Assembly: GCA_013368325.1 (NCBI GenBank)
Contig: JAACJK010000061.1
Span: forward strand, 1-64,000
Direction of reading: 5' to 3'
DNA from: Ephemerocybe angulata
Taxonomy: Eukaryota > Basidiomycota > Agaricomycetes > Agaricales > Psathyrellaceae
DNA: 64,000 bases
In this document: in pieces, positions 58,105-64,000 of the stretch
Layout: every line of letters starts with the position of its first letter
How positions within the stretch are numbered: the first letter of the stretch is position 1
Translations under genes and position numbers: made by a program
The notes under the pieces: generated by a model
What the model saw: only the letters and a program-made list of their open reading frames with translations
What the model was told of the DNA's origin: nothing
Databases searched by the model: none

Positions 58105-58655
58105 ATGTTCTTCCAGCTCTTCACCGTTGCCCTCGCCTTCGTCGCCACCGCCTTTGCTGCCCCCCTTGTTCAACGCCAAGAGGCCCTGTGCGCTGGCTTC
58201 CAGCTTGCAAAGTGCACCATCATTGCAACCCCAACCGTTAAGGAGGTACCCAAGATCCCGGCTGGGGTATCGCTTGCAACCGAGTGGAACGGCAGTAAGT
58301 CTCCGCACCTCAAAATGTGACATACACCTCTGATCTCGCTCTGTCTATAGTTATTGGATCGGTCTTCGACGTGCCGATTCCGAACAGTGACGAGTTTGCG
58401 CTGACATGCGTAAGTTTTCTGAGCCTCTAAGTGCCGTTGAACAAGTACACTCACAATTTTTCTTTGATATAGAACAAGAACAGCATTGTTACCCAGCAGG
58501 CGAACAACCGCTTCCAGATTATCTACGAGGCTGGAGCTGAAGGCAAGAGCGCCGCTGATTCCGGCAAGATCATCGTCAGCGAGGTCGAAGGCAGGACGTT
58601 CTCCGGTGACTTCTCTGGTATTGATTGGATTGTTGAGAGCATTAAGTGCGCTTGA
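58105..58655 (+). CDS. Small secreted protein (143 aa)
   Basis: Exons 58105-58294, 58351-58409 and 58473-58655. The N-terminus MFFQLFTVALAFVATAFAAP is a clear signal peptide with likely cleavage after AFA or near residue 19, followed by a LVQRQ site that may be Kex2-like. The mature part is about 120 residues with four Cys (CAGFQLAKC, ALTC and the penultimate IKC), enough for two disulfides, and no other domain. It resembles the many small Cys-containing secreted proteins of basidiomycetes. A role at the cell surface or in host or substrate interaction is only inference. The TATA box and CT-rich leader suggest strong expression. Confidence 0.85.
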
Positions 58656-59200
58656 GGAGTTGCAGGTGTTTAGGGTGAAGGGGTCTCTGGTTTTTCTTCG
58701 GCGTACAACATACTGTGTTCTTCTGTCATGTTTTTCTCCGTTCAGAGTGGCGTGAATTTATTGTTGTTGATCAACCTTCAAAGCTGGGCGTCGTTGATAT
58801 CAGAGTGGGATGTGAAAACAAAGAAATATGGGATTTACGCAGTGTGACTTTTGCAGCTGTTCCTTTTGCAGTCCTTAAGCGCCCGGCTTTGGTCGGCCGG
58901 CACGCTCTGGTCCGTCCAACGATGGTCAAACAGAGTCGTGGGTGAGATCTCAGCGCACCAGGGGCTGTCTGACGAATTGTGCGACGCCTTAAGTACATCG
59001 ATTCTCTTTTAGTACTTTCCGTACCTCTCACATCTCGTTTCTGGAGCCCGGGCGGCCATTAGCCCTGGGAAACGATCGTGCGAAGCGATCATTTGCCATC
59101 TGGCGCCATGACATCACAAGTTTCAAGTTTTCAAACCCTTCTTGTTTCTTTCGACCGACCAAGTTCCCTATCCCACGCACCCATTTACAGGTTCTCCACG
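58656..59200. other. Intergenic between the secreted-protein and F-box genes
   Basis: 3' UTR of the secreted protein and promoter of the next F-box gene. The frame of the F-box gene is open up to 59078 with an earlier ATG there, but the sequence before 59201 does not look conserved. Confidence 0.4.
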
Positions 59201-60493
59201 ATGACTCTTATCCCTCCAGAACTCGTCGACTACATCTTATCCTTGCTCGACGGGGAAGACAGGTCGACAGCACTGCTCTCCTGCGCACTCGCCTCAAGCG
59301 AATTCTATGCGATCGCCATACCTGCCCTTTACAGCGATATTAAAATCGGATGTACCCCTTACCTTGAGGCCCTGGAGAATGCACCGAGGTGTTCTCCTCC
59401 CCTTTCGCGCTTGATGAAGCTGGCTTCCCAGTTAGAGCACGATCCAACGCCCGGGTCACTGGTCAAGTCGTTGCATCTTCGTCTAGAAGCCACCGACGAC
59501 TCCAGGTTCTGGCGAGGCCTCCCAAATTCATCAGCAGAGGATCTCTCAATCCGTCCTCTTGCCACACTTTTACGCTCTCTCACACGACTTGAAGCGTTCA
59601 GGATAGAGCACTGCGCTGTATCGCGGTCGTTTGCTTTCCCTAATTTAGAGGCGGTGACCGCCGAGGTGGTTCGGATCTGCAACCTTCCAACACTCAGGAC
59701 GTTAGCACTCAACTTACGTGGCATCCCGAGTCGCGTATGGTCTCGAAATACTTGGCTGGCGGACCGGTGGAAAGGACTCGTTCCGGTGTCCGCCCCGGAC
59801 CTAACAACGCGCTCCAAGGGCAACATTACTCGCCTTGCTTACCAGCAAAATTCAATAACAGATCTTGTTGACCTCGTAAAGGAGGCACCGTGGGCGTTTG
59901 AAGGGATCCGGACAGTGAACCTGCATATCCGTTCATACCCTCAGAGAATGACTGAGCCATGGGAGATTGGGCCATTCTTGAGAAGGACGGCAGCGACTTT
60001 GGAGGTCCTGGACTGGAGGATCGACTTGATAGAGCCTCAGTCATTGATCGGACTCGGAGGTGACCCTATTAACTTCTCCCCGATACAGGACCCCTTCGCT
60101 GGGTTTCCTCATCTCAGGCGAGTGTCGCTTTCAGTCAAAACGAGGGACACGTTTGAGGCCGGTCCAATACCAGACGGGATTCGCGACCTGTTCACGTACT
60201 TCCAAAGGAATTCGGAGGCGATTGAGGAGTTGGACCTTACGCTCTCTTGTTTTGGAAGCGCAACGTCGTGCACCGACATGTGGAAAATGGCAGAAAGGTG
60301 CCTACAGGGTGTAGGCGCATCTCTATCCTCCTCGCGACGAATGAAGACGCTGAACGTACGGGTGATCCATGCACTGACATACATTGGTTCCGAGTCTGGC
60401 AGTGTCGATTGCTCCACTGCCTTCAAGTTCAATCTGAGCGGCATTCCAAGCTCAATCAGCTTTTCCATTGCGTGCGACTGTGTACACAGCTAG
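59201..60493 (+). CDS. F-box protein, single exon (430 aa)
   Basis: I place the start at the ATG at 59201 because MTLIPPELVDYILSLLDGED is the canonical F-box opening. An in-frame ATG at 59078 would add 41 weakly coding residues. The F-box covers about 3-45 (LLSCALASSEFYAIAIPALY). Leu-rich strands follow (LRSLTRLEAFRIEHCAVSRS, LPTLRTLALNLRGIPSRVW, AATLEVLDWRIDLIEPQSLI, FPHLRRVSLSVKTRDTFEAG), ending HALTYIGSESGSVDCSTAFK. It is shorter than the five F-box genes at 31-43 kb and of a different subtype. Likely an SCF adaptor with unknown target. Confidence 0.82.
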   Translation: MTLIPPELVDYILSLLDGEDRSTALLSCALASSEFYAIAIPALYSDIKIGCTPYLEALENAPRCSPPLSRLMKLASQLEHDPTPGSLVKSLHLRLEATDDSRFWRGLPNSSAEDLSIRPLATLLRSLTRLEAFRIEHCAVSRSFAFPNLEAVTAEVVRICNLPTLRTLALNLRGIPSRVWSRNTWLADRWKGLVPVSAPDLTTRSKGNITRLAYQQNSITDLVDLVKEAPWAFEGIRTVNLHIRSYPQRMTEPWEIGPFLRRTAATLEVLDWRIDLIEPQSLIGLGGDPINFSPIQDPFAGFPHLRRVSLSVKTRDTFEAGPIPDGIRDLFTYFQRNSEAIEELDLTLSCFGSATSCTDMWKMAERCLQGVGASLSSSRRMKTLNVRVIHALTYIGSESGSVDCSTAFKFNLSGIPSSISFSIACDCVHS

Positions 60494-61670
60494 TCGGACT
60501 GCCTTATCGGATTCTGTTGCCCGCTAGGTCAGAATAGGTCAGAAATTTGAGAGCGCAACTATGTAGTAATGAGGTTTCCTTTGAACAGGTATGAAGCATC
60601 GGCCATGGGGATACCCACCCCATATCTGAATGGGTCGGGGCTTTCACAGCTATTCGGTGTCGAGGGAATACAAAGGTTTTATTGAATACGTATACGTGTT
60701 AGACCAAAACAATGTTACTAGTCGCGAAACATACTGATTTAACCCCCTGGAAGTTGTGGAAAAGAGCCGACTCGGATTTAGGCGCTCGGTCTCTGCGCCC
60801 GGCCCCGCCGAAGCTTCGGCCGGACGGTGAGCGGAAAACGATCAATTTTGGTTGGCCCGCCTTTCTCCAGTTCCACATCCAGCAGGCACGGCCATTCAAT
60901 GCAAGTTCGATGCCTACAACTCTGAATACCCGAAAAAATGAACGAAGAACGAATGACAAGCTGGCCCGCCCACGTATTCCACATCGGCATCTCTCGTTGT
61001 CTGAACCCAAGTAGACCCGTGACACATAGCCCTCCCGCCCCCGTCCTTGGACTTAAAAAAGCCCTCGCGTCTTCCTGCCCCACTCCACCGTCGCTTGCGC
61101 TCTCCAACCTCTATAACGCTTCCAAAAACTCGTGCCGCATCTCCACCCTTAGGACTAGCAAACTAGTCTCCGTTGCTGACCTTATCTCAAATTGAGAGTT
61201 CCGTCGAATTTGATGAATTCTAGCAAACCCCTTGGCGTCTAACAGATCTCGGCCTAGCCCGTGACTGCGCGTCCCTGTGAGGTTTGGGCTTCTCCACAGA
61301 AGTTGAAAGAACCGGAACGAGGAGCGTTCGTGACGCTTGAACTTCCTAAGCAGAGGTCCACGAGTCCGACTATGTCATCCCCACGTCTAGGGATGCAATC
61401 CCGAAGACACAGTTTGAAATCTCGGATGGCGACGGGTTGCTTTGGGGGCTAGCAATGCGGAACATACCCGTGTACGGCGAACCCCAGGGGAGTAAAGGGA
61501 GGCTAGGCTCATTGGAGCGACCGACCTTGGCTCAGCGCTTGTTTTGTCTCCACAGTGAGGGGAATCGAGCGACGCACAGTGATGAGGCAGTGCCTTTGTG
61601 GGCGACAAATGAACAGCACCATCGATCCCGTTTCCCTCCTCTCTCTCTTCCTCCTCCTTGCTCTTGTGCA
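60494..61670. other. Intergenic, no gene recognised
   Basis: 1.2 kb with short frames only, ending at the start of the NLR gene. A second ATG at 61609 in another frame opens a hydrophobic stretch (VSLLSLFLLLALVQWLQIL), but this frame stops soon after the first intron. Confidence 0.4.
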
Positions 61671-64000
61671 ATGGCTTCAAATCCTGGGAAAGTGGAAGGC
61701 GATCAGCCTCTGGAAGCCATACCAGCTTTCGTACAAGGTATGGCTTTGCATTTCTTACCAGTTTCTGAGTTTTGGAGTATCGATCTGACGATTGCTGTTG
61801 GCCTTACAGGTCAACGAGATAACGTTCATTTCCTACAAGGTGCCGAAAATGTGTCCATTGGGACTATGGCGACCACAGTAGTCAGCGGGAGCTACAACTA
61901 CAACTTAACGGTTGTCAACAACACCCACACACACTACGGGTCGCCTCGTGAGTCATCAAGCTGCGAACAAGCTGGTACGTTCCTTCGCTGGAAACGCTCA
62001 TGTGTAATTCGATTCTACTCATTTAGTCTCGGCTGAAGAGATCCTCGCGTGGCTCAAAGGCCCGGACTTCTTAAGGATATACGAAGAGGCCTTGAGTCAG
62101 CGTTTGTCGAAAACTGGTGCCTGGTTCATCGGATCCGAGGAGTTCCGCGAGTTCGTCGAAGGAAGAGACGTGATTGTCTGGGGAACTGGCATGCGTAAGC
62201 TTACTATGTTCTACCTATTTTCGAACTTTTGACTGACTACGTCTCGAACAGCTGGTGCAGGCAAAACCCTCTTATCGTACGTCTCCCTCCAACTGCCTCT
62301 GGGTCGTTCTAACAATCGCTGCGTGCGGACAGGTCGACGTCGATGGAGCATTTAAGAGAAGTGTTCGAGGATCATCAAGACATTGCTATCATCTGCGCTT
62401 TCATTCGGTATACGGAGAAGCTCTCGATCTGCGACATTCTAGTCGGCCTGCTTCGACAGCTCGTTGTTCGCCACCCGTGTGCCTCCCGCCATATGGGGCG
62501 CGTGTACGCTCGAAATCAGAAGATGGAACTCAGGGAGCAGGGACTGGTTAAAGCTCTGCAGGTCATCGGTGGGTTGCTGTCGAAGGTGTTCATCATCATT
62601 GATGGCCTGGATGAAGCCGAAGATGCAGTTAAGGACGCATTGCTCCGTGCTCTCCCCATTCTCGGCGCCAACGTCCTTATCATGTCCCGCCCATTGGAAC
62701 TATACGCTCACTGTGTACCAGACGCTCTCCACATCTCCATCGAAGCCCGTACTGAGGATATCGACCGTTTCATTGATGATCAGATACAACGCAACTCCAG
62801 GCTCCAAGCAATCATTCGCGGCGACTCTACATTAATTGAAAAGCTCAAGACACGCATCAGAGAGAGCTCCAAGGGAATGTGCGTAGTCGCTGGCCCCTTC
62901 TCATGTCTTCGTTTGATGAACAAATGTCATTCAGGTTCCTCGTTGCTCGATTGCAGATGGAAGATGTTCTACGAAAGGCCCGCAACGTGAATACCCTGCT
63001 GAAAGGGCTCGATCAGCTCCCCTCGGGCGTCGACGCTATCTACGAACACACACTGGCCCGGATAGGCGCGCAGCCCGGAGAGGATGCTTTGATTGCACAC
63101 CGGGCTTTCATTTGGCTCCTATACGCAAGGACACGGCTTACTCCTCACGAGTTTCAGCACGCCCTGGCAATTTCGTTCGAGGACAAGAGTTACGATGCTG
63201 GGAATGTCATCCCTGTTGACCTGATCCTATCCATGTGTGGGGGTCTTATCATTTCCGAGGACTCTTACCGCGGACCCATATTACGCTTTATCCGTGAGTA
63301 ACATGGTGGCCACGCAGCTCTGCCCGCAAATTTTGCTAACACGGCTACAACCCAGACTACACGGCCTACGAGTACCTGAGGAAGATACGGCTTCCGGGGT
63401 TTTCACGCCCACATACATACATCGCTGTCTCATGCCTTGTTTATCTGGAGCACACCAACCTCCAAACTTGGGAAGAGGGCCAATTATTTGAAGAGTCTTC
63501 GCATTGGGAATACGCCGACCGATGCTGGGGATATCATGCGCGAGAATCTCAAGAAGAGGACTTCGACACTCACCCTTATATCACCGAGTTTCTTCAAACC
63601 TGTGGCAGTTACTACCGTCATTACTTCGTGGGTGGTCGTCCTACTCGTCAGGTAGCTGGCCTCCACCTCGCTGCCATGTACGGTCTGGTCAAGGTGATCT
63701 CCACAAAATCCCTCCCTTTTCTCCCAGGTCGCTCTTGGTCGTGGAATGAACCCAGAGCATGGGTTGATGGGCAAACCCCAATCCACTACGCGGTCATGTT
63801 CGGCGAGACATTGGCTCTCAAAGCCCTTCTCCCCTACACCGGTGTAGGTTGTTTAGTATTGGAAAACCATATGAGAAGGAACTAATGACGCTTCACTAGG
63901 TCAATGCACAGGACACAGATGGGGACACTGCGTTAATGCTAGCAGCCTGCAGCCGCCCGGATAGCATGGAAACCCGGGTACTTGCTGGAGCGAGTGACAT
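61671..64000 (+). CDS. NACHT-ankyrin NLR-like receptor, 5' part (truncated by window)
   Basis: Exons are 61671-61737, 61810-61947, 62027-62194, 62252-62276, 62333-62878, 62935-63293, 63356-63843 and 63900 onward, open to the window end (about 630 residues so far). The N-terminal segment (VHFLQGAENVSIGTMATTVV) has the look of N-terminal regions in many basidiomycete NLRs. ILAWLKGPDFLRIYEEALSQ then leads to the NACHT domain. Walker A is GMPGAGKTLLS, split over a 25-nt exon, and Walker B is VFIIIDGLDEAE. The family's NVNTLLKGLDQLPSGVDAIY block follows, with winged-helix-like helices. From about 540 onward ankyrin-type repeats begin (QVAGLHLAAMYGLVKVIS, DGQTPIHYAVMFGETLALKA, DTDGDTALMLAACSRP). 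NLRs act in self/non-self recognition and programmed cell death. No frame break is visible. Confidence 0.9.

Noticed and set aside
59078..59200. Using the upstream in-frame ATG of the sixth F-box gene
   Set aside because: The added 41 residues are not F-box-like, and the canonical F-box opening starts immediately at the ATG at 59201.
61609..61860. A membrane protein starting at ATG 61609 (hydrophobic Leu-rich stretch)
   Set aside because: This frame hits a stop soon after the first intron. The overlapping frame from 61671 continues through the whole NACHT gene.

Overview
This window looks like nuclear DNA of a filamentous basidiomycete, most likely an Agaricomycete. The genes have many short introns (about 45-90 nt) with GT..AG borders. 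Highly divergent F-box proteins are abundant. A NACHT/ankyrin NLR, a DUF6593-like protein, an HPP-family membrane protein and relics of a fungal TET/JBP-like oxygenase and a DUF6698 protein are all families typical of this group. All names come from motifs read by eye; no database search was run.

The window has two compartments. The left part (about 1-25.7 kb) is repeat-rich and decayed. It opens with one arm of a ~0.95 kb inverted repeat whose partner lies at 12.55-13.50 kb. Between the arms lie a broken TET/JBP-like dioxygenase, an unknown Ser/Pro-rich gene, a small unknown gene, a broken DUF6698 gene, one intact unknown four-exon gene, a 113-bp tandem repeat and coding debris. From 13.5 to 20 kb there is a patchwork of Gln/Pro-rich exons with an internal exon duplication, plus a fragment of a PMC1-type Ca2+-ATPase. 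An intact SET-domain gene follows (about 20-21 kb), then 4.5 kb of unrecognised or decayed sequence containing a 30-bp minisatellite framed by inverted repeats.

The right part (26.4-64 kb) is a normal gene landscape in which reading frames can be spliced cleanly. In order it holds: an HPP-family membrane protein, tRNA-Glu(UUC), TCF25/Rqc1 (ribosome quality control), five F-box genes in 12 kb (31.4-43.5 kb) interrupted by a 688-bp hAT-like non-autonomous transposon, RuvB-like 1 (Rvb1, a chromatin-remodelling AAA+ ATPase), a DUF6593-like gene, NF-YC/Hap5 (the histone-fold subunit of the CCAAT-binding factor), a 941-residue Ser-rich protein, a small secreted protein with a clear TATA box, a sixth F-box gene, and the 5' part of a NACHT-ankyrin NLR cut by the right window edge.

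Housekeeping genes (TCF25, RVB1, NF-YC, tRNA) are interleaved with lineage-specific families (F-box, NLR, secreted protein), so the region mixes conserved and fast-evolving genes. No single multi-gene pathway or operon-like system is visible. The most unusual structures are the long inverted repeat enclosing the TET/JBP relic, the hAT-like element that carries a Pol III tRNA-like unit, and the minisatellite framed by inverted repeats.
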